DNA from: Streptomyces profundus | GTDB lineage: Bacteria; Actinomycetota; Actinomycetes; Streptomycetales; Streptomycetaceae | Assembly (NCBI RefSeq): GCF_020740535.1 | Contig: NZ_CP082362.1 | Coordinates: 2,418,001-2,482,000, forward strand | Reading direction: 5' to 3' | DNA: 64,000 nt | Shown here: positions 23,872 through 31,887 of the stretch, in pieces | Layout of the letters: the number at the start of each line of letters is the position of its first letter | Numbering within the stretch: the stretch's first letter is position 1 | Notes under the pieces: model-generated | Seen by the model: the letters and a program-made list of their open reading frames with translations, nothing else | Told to the model about the DNA's origin: nothing | The model's database searches: none | Program-made: the position numbers and the translations under genes

Positions 23872-25449
23872 TCACTCCCACTCGATGGTGCCGGGGGGCT
23901 TGCTGGTGATGTCGAGGGTGACGCGGTTGACGTCGGGGACCTCGTTGGTGATGCGGGTGGAGATCCGGGCCAGCAGGTCGTAGGGGAGGCGGGACCAGTC
24001 GGCGGTCATGGCGTCCTCGGAGCTGACCGGGCGCAGCACGATCGGGTGTCCGTAGGTGCGGCCGTCGCCCTGGACGCCGACGCTGCGGACGTCGGCGAGG
24101 AGGACGACGGGGCACTGCCAGATCTCGCGGTCGACGCCGGCGGCGGTCAGCTCCTCGCGGGCGATGGCGTCGGCCTCGCGCAGCAGGTCGAGGCGGCCCC
24201 TGGTGATCTCGCCGACGATGCGGATGCCGAGCCCCGGGCCCGGGAACGGCTGCCGCTGGACGATCTCCTCCGGCAGGCCCAGCTCCTGGCCGACCATCCG
24301 GACCTCGTCCTTGAACAACTGCCGCAGCGGCTCGATCAGTTCGAACTCGATGTCGTCGGGGAGGCCGCCCACGTTGTGGTGCGACTTGATGTTGGCGGTG
24401 CCCGTGCCGCCGCCGGACTCGACCACGTCGGGGTAGAGGGTGCCCTGCACCAGGAACGCGACGTCCTCGCCCGCCGCGCCGGCCTCGGCGACCAGCTCGG
24501 CCTGGGCCTGCTCGAAGACCCGGATGAACTCGCGGCCGATGATCTTCCGCTTCTCCTCCGGGTCCGAGACGCCGGCCAGCGCGTCGAGGAACCGCTCGGC
24601 GGCGTCGACCACCCGCAGTTGGACGCCGGTCGCGGCCACGAAGTCCTTCTCGACCTGCTCGGTCTCGCCCTTGCGCATCAGCCCGTGGTCGACGTAGACG
24701 CAGGTCAGCTGGGAGCCGATGGCCCGGTTGACGAGGGCGGCGGCCACCGCGGAGTCGACGCCGCCGGAGAGCCCGCAGATGGCGCGCTTGCCGCCGACCC
24801 GGGCGCGGATCGCGGCGACCTGCTCGTCGACGATGCTGCCGGTGGTCCAGGACGGGCTGATGCCGGCGCCCCGGTAGAGGAAGTGTTCGAGGACCTGCTG
24901 GCCGTGCGTGGAGTGCATCACCTCGGGGTGGTGCTGCACCCCGTAGAGGCGGCGTTCGTCGTTCTCGAAGGCGGCGACCGGGACGGTGCCGGTGGCGGCC
25001 GTCACCTGGAAGCCGGCGGGCGCCGCCGAGCAGGCGTCGCCGTGCGACATCCACACCTGCTGCTGGTCGGGGGTGCCCTCGAAGAGCGTGGATCCGGACC
25101 TGGTCACCGTGAGGTCGGTGCGCCCGTACTCCCTGGCGCCCGTGTTGTCGACGGTGCCGCCGAGCGCCTGGGCCATCAGCTGGAAGCCGTAGCACATGCC
25201 GAAGATCGGCACTCCGGCGTCGAAGAGCGCCGGGTCGATGCCCGGGGCCTCGTCCGCGTAGACGGAGGAGGGGCCGCCGGAGAGGATGATGGCGCGGGGC
25301 CGCCTGGCCAGCATCTCGTCCACCGGGGTGGTGGACGGCACGATCTCGCTGTAGACCCGGGCCTCGCGGACGCGGCGGGCGATGAGCTGGGCGTACTGCG
25401 CGCCGAAATCGACGACCAGAACGGTGTCCTGGGGTGCCACGTCTGCCAC
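23872..25449 (-). CDS. guaA: GMP synthase (glutamine-hydrolysing)
   Basis: 525 residues, full length. The class I glutaminase domain has the nucleophile in [12 protein letters not shown] and the His-Glu pair in [10 protein letters not shown]. The ATP pyrophosphatase domain has the P-loop [15 protein letters not shown]. The dimerisation domain ends in the family-typical PPGTIEWE. It converts XMP, ATP and glutamine to GMP in the cytoplasm. GTG at 25449 was chosen because AAAGG lies upstream and [18 protein letters not shown] begins soon after; the frame extends further without support. Its promoter is the mirror image of the promoter for the divergent leader ORF (25519-25579). It converges with the secreted-protein gene, 16 bases apart. 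Confidence 0.97.
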   Translation of the reverse strand: MADVAPQDTVLVVDFGAQYAQLIARRVREARVYSEIVPSTTPVDEMLARRPRAIILSGGPSSVYADEAPGIDPALFDAGVPIFGMCYGFQLMAQALGGTVDNTGAREYGRTDLTVTRSGSTLFEGTPDQQQVWMSHGDACSAAPAGFQVTAATGTVPVAAFENDERRLYGVQHHPEVMHSTHGQQVLEHFLYRGAGISPSWTTGSIVDEQVAAIRARVGGKRAICGLSGGVDSAVAAALVNRAIGSQLTCVYVDHGLMRKGETEQVEKDFVAATGVQLRVVDAAERFLDALAGVSDPEEKRKIIGREFIRVFEQAQAELVAEAGAAGEDVAFLVQGTLYPDVVESGGGTGTANIKSHHNVGGLPDDIEFELIEPLRQLFKDEVRMVGQELGLPEEIVQRQPFPGPGLGIRIVGEITRGRLDLLREADAIAREELTAAGVDREIWQCPVVLLADVRSVGVQGDGRTYGHPIVLRPVSSEDAMTADWSRLPYDLLARISTRITNEVPDVNRVTLDITSKPPGTIEWE

Positions 25450-25518
25450 GAGCTGCCTTTCGTGCCTGGTGATACGCGTGCCTGGCGGCGGCGCTGAACG
25501 TGCGGGGATGTGTGCCGT

Positions 25519-25579
25519 CGAGTCTACCGGGGCCCTTCGGGGCGGTTGTCCCGGCGGCGAGCCGCCCCCGGTAGACTCG
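25519..25579. promoter_or_regulatory. Mirror-image divergent promoters for guaA and the chorismate mutase leader
   Basis: CGAGTCTACCGGGG (25519-25532) and CCCCGGTAGACTCG (25566-25579) are a perfect 14-base inverted repeat 33 bases apart. Each arm carries a TAGACT -10 box, one facing guaA and one facing the leader ORF at 25585. The two outward -10 regions are therefore identical. A 61-base cruciform-capable element or a shared regulator site is possible. Confidence 0.6.
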
Positions 25580-25584
25580 CGGGC

Positions 25585-25662
25585 ATGCCGCAGCAGCACC
25601 GCCTCTTTACCTATGGCACCGGTCCGGCCGGTGGCCATGGGGAGTGTCGCGCGCGGCGCTGA
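25585..25662 (+). CDS. Putative 25-residue leader peptide upstream of chorismate mutase
   Basis: The ORF begins ATG seven bases after TAGACT, so it would be on a leaderless transcript. It reads [19 protein letters not shown] and ends ECRARR. Codons 8 and 10 are TTT (Phe) and TAT (Tyr), both rare in such genomes; Phe and Tyr are the end products of the pathway served by the downstream gene. A stem (25639-25645 with 25669-25675) spans its stop and a terminator-like hairpin follows 13 bases after it. It may be an attenuation leader; with only one Phe and one Tyr, this is tentative. Confidence 0.4.
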   Translation: MPQQHRLFTYGTGPAGGHGECRARR

Positions 25663-25675
25663 ACACGAACTCCCC

Positions 25676-25711
25676 GACGCCCCGGGTCCGGATCCTCCGG
25701 CCCGGGGCGTC
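25676..25711 (+). terminator. Terminator-like hairpin (possible attenuator) before chorismate mutase
   Basis: GACGCCCCGGG (25676-25686) pairs perfectly with 25701-25711, and CCGGA/TCCGG pair inside the loop. It lies between the leader ORF and the chorismate mutase gene, 62 bases before the latter. A U-tract is lacking. Confidence 0.5.
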
Positions 25712-25773
25712 GTCGTGTCCGGGGCGGTCGACCGGCTCACCGGGGCCGACGGACGGAACCCGAAGGAGAAGTC

Positions 25774-26091
25774 ATGACGACCAGACTGACGGAGACGGAT
25801 ACCGGGCCCGCCGAGGTGACCGAGGTCACCGAGCCCGCAGGCGACGATCCGGAGACGGTGATCGCCCAGGGGCGGGCGGAGATCGACGCGCTGGACGCGG
25901 AGATCGTCCGGCTGGTGCGGGCGCGGGTGGCGGTGTCGGAACGGGTGCAGCGCGTCCGGCTGGCGAACGGTGGCCGGCGGGTCCACCTGGCCAGGGAGAA
26001 CGAGGTACTCCGCCGCTGGCGGGAGGAGTTGGGCCAGCCGGGCACCGCCCTGGCGATGACGCTGCTGGAGTTGAGCCGGGGCCGCGTCTGA
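25774..26091 (+). CDS. Chorismate mutase (AroQ type)
   Basis: 105 residues, all helical. [36 protein letters not shown] carries the conserved N-terminal Arg and the Arg-Lys-type active-site positions; [39 protein letters not shown] is the C-terminal half. It converts chorismate to prephenate for Phe and Tyr synthesis. A Thr/Glu/Pro-rich N-terminal tail of about 25 residues precedes the fold. AAGGAG lies seven bases before the ATG. It is separated from its promoter by about 190 bases with the possible leader peptide and hairpin. Confidence 0.88.
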   Translation: MTTRLTETDTGPAEVTEVTEPAGDDPETVIAQGRAEIDALDAEIVRLVRARVAVSERVQRVRLANGGRRVHLARENEVLRRWREELGQPGTALAMTLLELSRGRV

Positions 26092-26215
26092 GTCCGCGCC
26101 CGGCACGGGCTCGTCCGGTGCCGGCCGAACCCGGGGACGAGGCGTCACCCGTACGGAGCGTGACCGGCCGGATGGGGCTTCGTTGAAAGTGTTGTCCCCG
26201 GGGCGATGAGGCGAG

Positions 26216-26243
26216 GCGGACCTCGCGGTGTGGCGAGGTCCGC
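26216..26243. terminator. Hairpin downstream of chorismate mutase
   Basis: GCGGACCTCGC (26216-26226) and GCGAGGTCCGC (26233-26243) form a perfect 11-base stem with a six-base loop, about 125 bases after the stop. Confidence 0.6.
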
Positions 26244-26310
26244 GCGCCGTGGGACCTCGCTCCGGTGCGGTGACCGGGCAGCAGGGGACAGCAGGCCGGT
26301 CACGCCCCAC

Positions 26311-26340
26311 GGCCGGTTCTCGGGACGCCGAGGACCGGCC
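26311..26340. terminator. Second hairpin in the 26.1-26.7 kb spacer
   Basis: A 13-base stem with one G-T wobble (26311-26323 with 26328-26340) and a GACG loop. Confidence 0.5.
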
Positions 26341-26466
26341 GCCCCCTCAGCTTCACGAATGTTGGCGGTCCATGGCGCCCCCCTCCATGGGTCCGGCCAA
26401 CGGCAGCGGCGCCTACCCCCCGGGTGCCGCTCGCAGCACCGGCGCCGCCCTGTCGCCGTGCTGTTC

Positions 26467-26497
26467 CGAGGGCCCCGGCCGACCGCCGGGGCCCTCG
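26467..26497. terminator. Third hairpin in the 26.1-26.7 kb spacer
   Basis: A perfect 13-base stem (26467-26479 with 26485-26497) around CGACC. It may terminate transcription from either side, since the flanking genes converge. Confidence 0.55.
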
Positions 26498-26699
26498 GCC
26501 CTCCTCTTCGCCTCGTGTCCATTCTGTGACCGATAAGCGAACAACCTTTTACGTATCCTGCCGGTCTAAGAGCACGCACGAAGCATGTGAAAGCCGTGCC
26601 ACCATGACCGGAGAGGCTCGTTCCCATTCCCCCGAGGAGCGGGCCTCTTCGCCACCGCCGCGCCACCGCCGCAGCGCTGGCGCGCCCCGCCCCGGCGGT
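26498..26699. other. Relatively AT-rich spacer, no gene seen
   Basis: The segment 26520-26600 contains AACAACCTTTTACGTATCC, far less GC-rich than the surroundings and promoter-like on both strands, but no convincing gene follows. A small RNA or the remnant of a lost gene is possible. Confidence 0.35.
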
Positions 26700-28571
26700 T
26701 CAACTCCCGCTCTCCTCCGTGCCGTCCGTCGCGTCCGGCTCGACGTCCGTGGTCCGTGGCGGCAGCGGCGGGACGGGAAGCACCACCGGCAGGCGCCACG
26801 CGCCGAACGCGGACTCGGGGACGGCGGGGCGCGTCGGCGGGATCGGGGCCAGCGCCCGGTACGGGGCGCCGGGGGCCGGACGCGGGTCGGGCCGCCCCTT
26901 GTTGGGCCAGAGTGCGAACGCCCGCTCCGCCTGGGCCGTGATGGTCAACGCCGGATTGACGCCGAGGTTGGCGGAGACCGCCGAGCCGTCGACCACCGAG
27001 ATCCCGGGATGGCCGTGGAGGCGGTGGTAGGGGTCGACCACGCCGCGATCGGAGCTCTCCCCGATCGGGCAGCCGCCCAGAAAGTGCGCGGTCAGCGGGG
27101 TGCCGATCAGATCGCCGACATTGGTGCCGGCGAACCCCCCGATCTCGTCGGCGAGATGGTGGGCCGCCGCCACGCCGACCGGGATGAAGTCCGGGTTCGG
27201 GGCGCCATGGCCCTGCCGTGCGGTGAGCAGCCCGCGGCCGGGCCGGCGGGTCCTGCGGTAGGTGGTCAGCGAGTTGTCATGGGTCTGCATCACCAGCGCG
27301 ATGAGGGTCCGCTCGGACCAGCGGCGGTTGGAGAGCGAGCGCAGGAACACCCAGGGGTGGCGGGCCGAACTGAGCGCGTAGGACAGCACCCTGGGCAGCC
27401 GGCCACCGCGTGGGAACTGCCGGATCGAGAGGAACCCCATCGCGTTGGAACCCCTGCCGTAGCGCACCGGCTCGATATGGGTGTGCGGGTCGGGGTGGAT
27501 GGAGGAGGTGATGGCCACGCCCCTGGTGAAGTCCAGGGTGGCCTCCTCGCCCTGCCGCGCCCGGTAGCGGCGCGCCACGGTGGCGGCGCCCACCAGCGCC
27601 TCGGAGTTGGTGCGGGTCAGGGTGCCGAGCCGGTCGGAGAGACGGGGCAGCGTCCCGGTGTCGCGCATCCGGTGCAGCAGCGTCTGGGTGCCGTAGGTGC
27701 CGGCGGCCAGCACCACCTGTCCCACCCGCAGCGTGGTCCGGCGGGCCCGCCGGCGCCGCGCCGAGGCGTCGGTGGGGACGGTGGTCACCAGATGGCCCCG
27801 TCCCTCGGGGAGTTCGGCGATCCGGACGACGGTGGTCAGCGGGCGGATCTCGGCGCCGGCGCGCCGCGCGAGGTGAAGGTAGTTCTCGTTGAGGGTGTTC
27901 TTGGCGCCGTGCCGGCAGCCGGTCATGCACTCGCCGCACTCGTGGCAGGCGGTCCTGCGCGGCCCGGCGCCGCCGAAGTAGGGGTCGGCCACCTCCTCGC
28001 CAGGGCGCGCGCTGGTCCTCCCGTCGGCGTCCTCGGCGTCGCCGAAGAAGACCCCGACGGGCGCCGCGTGGAAGGTGTCCGCCACGCCCATCTGTTCGGC
28101 GGCGGCCCTCAGATGGCGGTCGGCGGCGGTGACGGTGGGGTTGACGCGGACGCCGAGCATCCGTTTGGCCTGCGCGTAGTAGGGCGTCAACTCCCGCCGC
28201 CAGTCCGTTATCCGGCCCCACTGGCGGTCCTGGAAGAACGCGTCGGGCGGCACATAGAGCGTGTTGGCGTAGTTCAGCGAACCGCCGCCGACCCCGGCTC
28301 CTGCCAGGATCATGACATTACCCAGCAGATGGATCCGCTGGATGCCGAGGAGGCCGAGGCGGGGAGCCCACAGATAGTCCCGCAACTGCCAGGAACTGCG
28401 CGGGAGCTGGTCCCGGTCGAACTGGCGGCCGGCCTCCAGCACCACCACCCGGTAGCCCTTCTCGCTCAGCCGCAGCGCCGCGACCGCACCGCCGAACCCG
28501 GAGCCGACGACGGCCACGTCGTAGTCGTGGTCCTGCCCCTGCTCCTGCCCCTGCTCCTCGGGCGGGGTCAT
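26700..28571 (-). CDS. GMC family oxidoreductase (cholesterol-oxidase-like)
   Basis: 623 residues. The FAD-binding dinucleotide fold is at the N-terminus (VAVVGSGFGGAVAALRLSEKGYRVVVLEAG). ILAGAGVGGGSLNYANTLYVP follows, and the C-terminal block is GISVVDGSAVSANLGVNPALTITAQAERA. A cysteine cluster, ACHECGECMTGCRHGAKNTL (about 208-227), looks like the Fe-S-type motif of the membrane-associated GMC subgroup. The last 90 residues are Pro-rich. The substrate, probably a sterol or long alcohol, is not evident. Its ATG overlaps the stop of the aldehyde dehydrogenase gene (ATGA), so an alcohol-to-aldehyde-to-acid route is plausible. Confidence 0.85.
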   Translation of the reverse strand: MTPPEEQGQEQGQDHDYDVAVVGSGFGGAVAALRLSEKGYRVVVLEAGRQFDRDQLPRSSWQLRDYLWAPRLGLLGIQRIHLLGNVMILAGAGVGGGSLNYANTLYVPPDAFFQDRQWGRITDWRRELTPYYAQAKRMLGVRVNPTVTAADRHLRAAAEQMGVADTFHAAPVGVFFGDAEDADGRTSARPGEEVADPYFGGAGPRRTACHECGECMTGCRHGAKNTLNENYLHLARRAGAEIRPLTTVVRIAELPEGRGHLVTTVPTDASARRRRARRTTLRVGQVVLAAGTYGTQTLLHRMRDTGTLPRLSDRLGTLTRTNSEALVGAATVARRYRARQGEEATLDFTRGVAITSSIHPDPHTHIEPVRYGRGSNAMGFLSIRQFPRGGRLPRVLSYALSSARHPWVFLRSLSNRRWSERTLIALVMQTHDNSLTTYRRTRRPGRGLLTARQGHGAPNPDFIPVGVAAAHHLADEIGGFAGTNVGDLIGTPLTAHFLGGCPIGESSDRGVVDPYHRLHGHPGISVVDGSAVSANLGVNPALTITAQAERAFALWPNKGRPDPRPAPGAPYRALAPIPPTRPAVPESAFGAWRLPVVLPVPPLPPRTTDVEPDATDGTEESGS

Positions 28572-30142
28572 CGGATCCTCAGCGTCTTCATCGCCCGGAG
28601 GGAGACGTTCAGCAACCGTGCGTAGCGGCGGTCGTCCAACGGGCCCGAGGGGCCGAGCGGCAGCAGCCGCTGCTGGGCCACCGTCTGCGCCTCGGTGTAC
28701 TTCAGCAGCCCCTCGGCACCGTGTCTGCGCCCGAGCCCCGAATCGCGCATGCCGCCCATCGGGGCGCCCACGCTGCCATAGGCGGCGGCATAGCCCTCGT
28801 TGATGTTGACCGTGCCGCAGCTCAGGCGCGCGGCGAGCCGGCGGGCCCGGCGACCGTCGCGGGACCAGACGCTGGCGTTGAGGCCGTATCTGGTGTCGTT
28901 GGCCAGCGCCACCGCCTCCTCCTCGGTACCGAACCGGAAGACGCTGACCACCGGGCCGAACGTCTCCTCGTGGTAGACGCGCATCGGCGGGCGCACCCCT
29001 TCGAGCACGGTGGGCTCGTGGAAGTAGGGGCCGAGGTCCGGGCGCGGCCGGCCGCCGGTGACCACGGTGGCGCCGAGCGCCCTGGCGTCCTCGACGTGCT
29101 GGGTGACGGTGGCCAGTTGGGCGGCCGAGCTGAGCGAGCCGAGGTCGATGCCGTAGTCGAGCTCCGAGCCCATCCGCAGCGCCTCGACCCGCGCCACCAG
29201 GCGGCTGACGAACGCGTCGGCGACGGACTCGTGCACCAGCAGCCGTTCGACGGACACGCAGAGTTGACCGGTCGAGGAGAAGCAGGCGCGCATCGCGCCC
29301 TCGGCGGCCCGCTCCAGGTTGGCGTCGCGCAGCACCAGCATGGCGTTCTTGCCGCCCAACTCCAGGCTGCTGCCGATGAGCCGGGCGGCGGCGCGCTGCG
29401 CCACCTCGCGGCCCGTGCGGGTGGAGCCGGTGAACGTCACGTAGTCCGCGTGCTCCACAAGCAGCGGGCCGACCACCGGGCCTTGGCCCAGGACCACCGT
29501 CCACACGTCCGCCGGCAGCCCGGCCTCGATCAGCAGGCGGCGCGCCCAGAGCGCGGTGAGCGCGGTCTCGGTGTCCGGCTTCATCACCACGGCGTTGCCG
29601 GCGAGCAGCGCGGGCAGCACATCGCCCGCGGTCAGCTCAAGGGGGTAGTTCCAGGGCGCGATATGCCCCACCACCCCGTGGGGGCGGCGGTGCTGCCTGA
29701 CCTGGGTGAGGACCGGCACGGCGCCCAGATGCCGACGGGGACGCAGCCAGCCGGGCGCGGCGCGGCCGTAGTGGCGGGCCGCCATGGCGACGGCCTGCAC
29801 CTCCTCGTGCGCGGAGAACCGGTTCTTCCCCGTCTCCAGCTGAACGATGTCGAGGATCTCCGACTGACGGCGCAGCAGCAGATCGTGGAAGCGCAGACCG
29901 ATCCGGGCCCGCCGCTCCACCGGAAGGGCGGCCCAGGCGGGTTGGGCGGCGCGGGCGCGGGCGAAGGCTTCGGCGACCTCGTCGGGGGTGGCCTGGGGCA
30001 GCTCGGCGAGGCGTTCACCCGTGAACGGGCTGTGGCAGGCGGTCCGTTCGCTTCCCGTCACGCCTCGGGTGAGGGATGCGACCAGTTCCTTGGTGACCGT
30101 GCGGGCGGCCACCGATCCCCTGGCTGACTCTGCGGTCGTCAT
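28568..30142 (-). CDS. Succinate-semialdehyde dehydrogenase-type aldehyde dehydrogenase
   Basis: 524 residues, normal length for the NAD(P)-dependent family. GHIAPWNYPLELTAGDVLPALLAGNAVVMKPD covers the catalytic Asn and cofactor Lys, YVTFTGSTRTGREVAQ the Rossmann turn, LELGGKNAMLV the general-base Glu, and SSTGQLCVSVERLLVHE the nucleophilic Cys. EETFGPVVSVFRF and GLNASVWSRD are also intact. Annotation as succinate-semialdehyde dehydrogenase rests on overall similarity; other aldehydes are possible, particularly the product of the overlapping GMC oxidoreductase. No clear ribosome binding site precedes the ATG. Confidence 0.85.
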   Translation of the reverse strand: MTTAESARGSVAARTVTKELVASLTRGVTGSERTACHSPFTGERLAELPQATPDEVAEAFARARAAQPAWAALPVERRARIGLRFHDLLLRRQSEILDIVQLETGKNRFSAHEEVQAVAMAARHYGRAAPGWLRPRRHLGAVPVLTQVRQHRRPHGVVGHIAPWNYPLELTAGDVLPALLAGNAVVMKPDTETALTALWARRLLIEAGLPADVWTVVLGQGPVVGPLLVEHADYVTFTGSTRTGREVAQRAAARLIGSSLELGGKNAMLVLRDANLERAAEGAMRACFSSTGQLCVSVERLLVHESVADAFVSRLVARVEALRMGSELDYGIDLGSLSSAAQLATVTQHVEDARALGATVVTGGRPRPDLGPYFHEPTVLEGVRPPMRVYHEETFGPVVSVFRFGTEEEAVALANDTRYGLNASVWSRDGRRARRLAARLSCGTVNINEGYAAAYGSVGAPMGGMRDSGLGRRHGAEGLLKYTEAQTVAQQRLLPLGPSGPLDDRRYARLLNVSLRAMKTLRIR

Positions 30143-30224
30143 AGGCGGAGAGTACGGCGTGCCGCGCGCCGCGCCTACCCATGGGTAGCGTTTTTCCGCC
30201 AGTGAACGCTGGCAGTGTGCCGGG

Positions 30225-31856
30225 TCAGACCGCGTCGGGGTCGATCCGGAGTTCGTCGACCATCCGTCGGAAGAGCCGATCCGCCTCGTCCACCACGGCG
30301 CCCTCGGCCTCCAGCGTGGTGAGTTGGAGCTGCCAGACCGCGCCGGTGCCCGGCACGCCGAAGAGCAGCGCGGCGCGCAGCACCGGCGGCCCTTCGGGCG
30401 CAGCGGCGTCCCAGGTGGTGACGCGCAACTCGACGGCCTCGCCGTCCGGTTGGAAGTCCGCCATGGTCAGTTCGTGGTCGACCGCCGCGTAGGCGGTGTC
30501 CACCTGGTAGCCGCTGACCTGGGATCCGGCGAAGTCCTCCGCGCTCCCGCCGGCGTCCGGCAGATACCAGAGGTCGACGGAGTGGTAGGCGTCGGGCGAG
30601 CGGTAGCTCACCATGAGGTCGGTGTCCGGGTGGGCCTCGCGGGTGTAGCCGGCGGGCAGCGCGAGTTCGATGCCCAACGCGGCCTCCGCCTGCCGGGTCC
30701 AGTCCTCGGCCTCCTCGGACCCCTCGGACTCCTCGGACTCCTCGGACGCGTCGGGGGACGCCTCCTCGGTGGGGGCCGGCCCCTCGGGGTTCGGGGTCTC
30801 CTCCGTCCCGGCCGCGCTCTCGGTGGCCTGGGCGATCGCGCCGCCGCCGTCGTCGCCCGCTCCGTCGCCGGTCAACACCAGCGCCGTGGGCGTGGCGAGC
30901 GCCACGGCCGCGCCGGCACCGAGCAGCCAGCCGCGCAGCCGCCGCGTGGACCGCCGCGGCCGGGGGGTGTCCCCCGTCGCTGTGCCGGCCTCGGCGCCGG
31001 AGGCCGCCGCCTCGCGCAGCAGCGTCCGACGGATCTCCTCGGGCCCGGGACGGCTCCCCGGCCGCTTGGCGAGCAGCCGCATCACCAGGCCGCCCAACGC
31101 GTCGTCGGCGGGCGCCGGCTGGCGGGGCGTGGCCGCGATCACGGCCTGGAGGGTGGCGGCGAAATGGTCCCTGCGGAACGGGGACGAGCCCTCGATCGCC
31201 ATATAGAGCAGCACCCCGAGCGACCACAGATCGGCGGCGGGCCCCGGACGTTCGCCCAACGCCAGCTCGGGCGCGACGAACTCGGGGGAGCCGACGAAGG
31301 CACCCGTGTCGGTGAGCGCCTGCTCGCCCTCGACCTGGGCGATGCCGAAGTCCGTCAGCACCACCCGGCCGTACTCCCCCAACAGCACGTTGGCGGGCTT
31401 CACATCGCGATGCAGCACACCGGCCGCGTGTGCCGCGGTGAGCGCCTCCAGCACGGCGAGGCCGATGCGGGCGGCCTCGCCCCGCTCGATCGGGCCCGAG
31501 GCGAGCCGGTCGGCGAGCGACTCACCGCGCACCAGCTCCATCACCAGCCAGGGGCGCCCGTCCTCGATCACCAGATCGTGGAGGGTGATCACGGCGGGGT
31601 GCCCGATCCGGCCGGCCGCGGTCGCCTCGCGCCGCATCCGGGCGAACGCGCGCTCCCGGCGCGCCGGTTCGACGGACGCGGGCAGCCGGGGCTCCTTGAC
31701 GGCGACCTCGCGACCCATCGCCTCGTCCCTGGCCCGCCAGACCGTGCCCATGCCGCCGTGGCCCAGGCGCTCGACCAGCAGATAGCGACCGCCGAGGCGC
31801 GTGCCCCCGGCGTCCGCCAGCACATAGTGCGGGATCGCCCCCGCGCCTTCGTTCAC
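30225..31856 (-). CDS. Transmembrane Ser/Thr protein kinase
   Basis: 543 residues. The kinase domain (about 24-290) is complete: LGHGGMGTVWRA Gly loop, VAVKEPRL Lys, VLHRDVKPANVLL catalytic Asp, LTDFGIAQV metal Asp and FVAPEL. One membrane helix (LRGWLLGAGAAVALATPTALVLT) leads to a Glu/Ser-rich stalk with many SEESE units. The outer domain of about 165 residues (LGIELALPAGYTREAHPD, SVDLWYLPD...LRVTTWDAAAPEG) resembles those of the two kinase-like neighbours but is not PASTA. The GTG start has GGGGG upstream. It lies 31 bases after the pseudokinase gene, likely in the same operon. Confidence 0.92.
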   Translation of the reverse strand: MNEGAGAIPHYVLADAGGTRLGGRYLLVERLGHGGMGTVWRARDEAMGREVAVKEPRLPASVEPARRERAFARMRREATAAGRIGHPAVITLHDLVIEDGRPWLVMELVRGESLADRLASGPIERGEAARIGLAVLEALTAAHAAGVLHRDVKPANVLLGEYGRVVLTDFGIAQVEGEQALTDTGAFVGSPEFVAPELALGERPGPAADLWSLGVLLYMAIEGSSPFRRDHFAATLQAVIAATPRQPAPADDALGGLVMRLLAKRPGSRPGPEEIRRTLLREAAASGAEAGTATGDTPRPRRSTRRLRGWLLGAGAAVALATPTALVLTGDGAGDDGGGAIAQATESAAGTEETPNPEGPAPTEEASPDASEESEESEGSEEAEDWTRQAEAALGIELALPAGYTREAHPDTDLMVSYRSPDAYHSVDLWYLPDAGGSAEDFAGSQVSGYQVDTAYAAVDHELTMADFQPDGEAVELRVTTWDAAAPEGPPVLRAALLFGVPGTGAVWQLQLTTLEAEGAVVDEADRLFRRMVDELRIDPDAV

Positions 31857-31887
31857 GCCCCCCCGTTCCGGCCCTCAGCGGTGCGGG

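Noticed and set aside
26604..26699. Short ORF starting ATG at 26604
   Set aside because: No binding site, and it runs on into the antisense of the GMC oxidoreductase gene; kept only as part of the spacer note.
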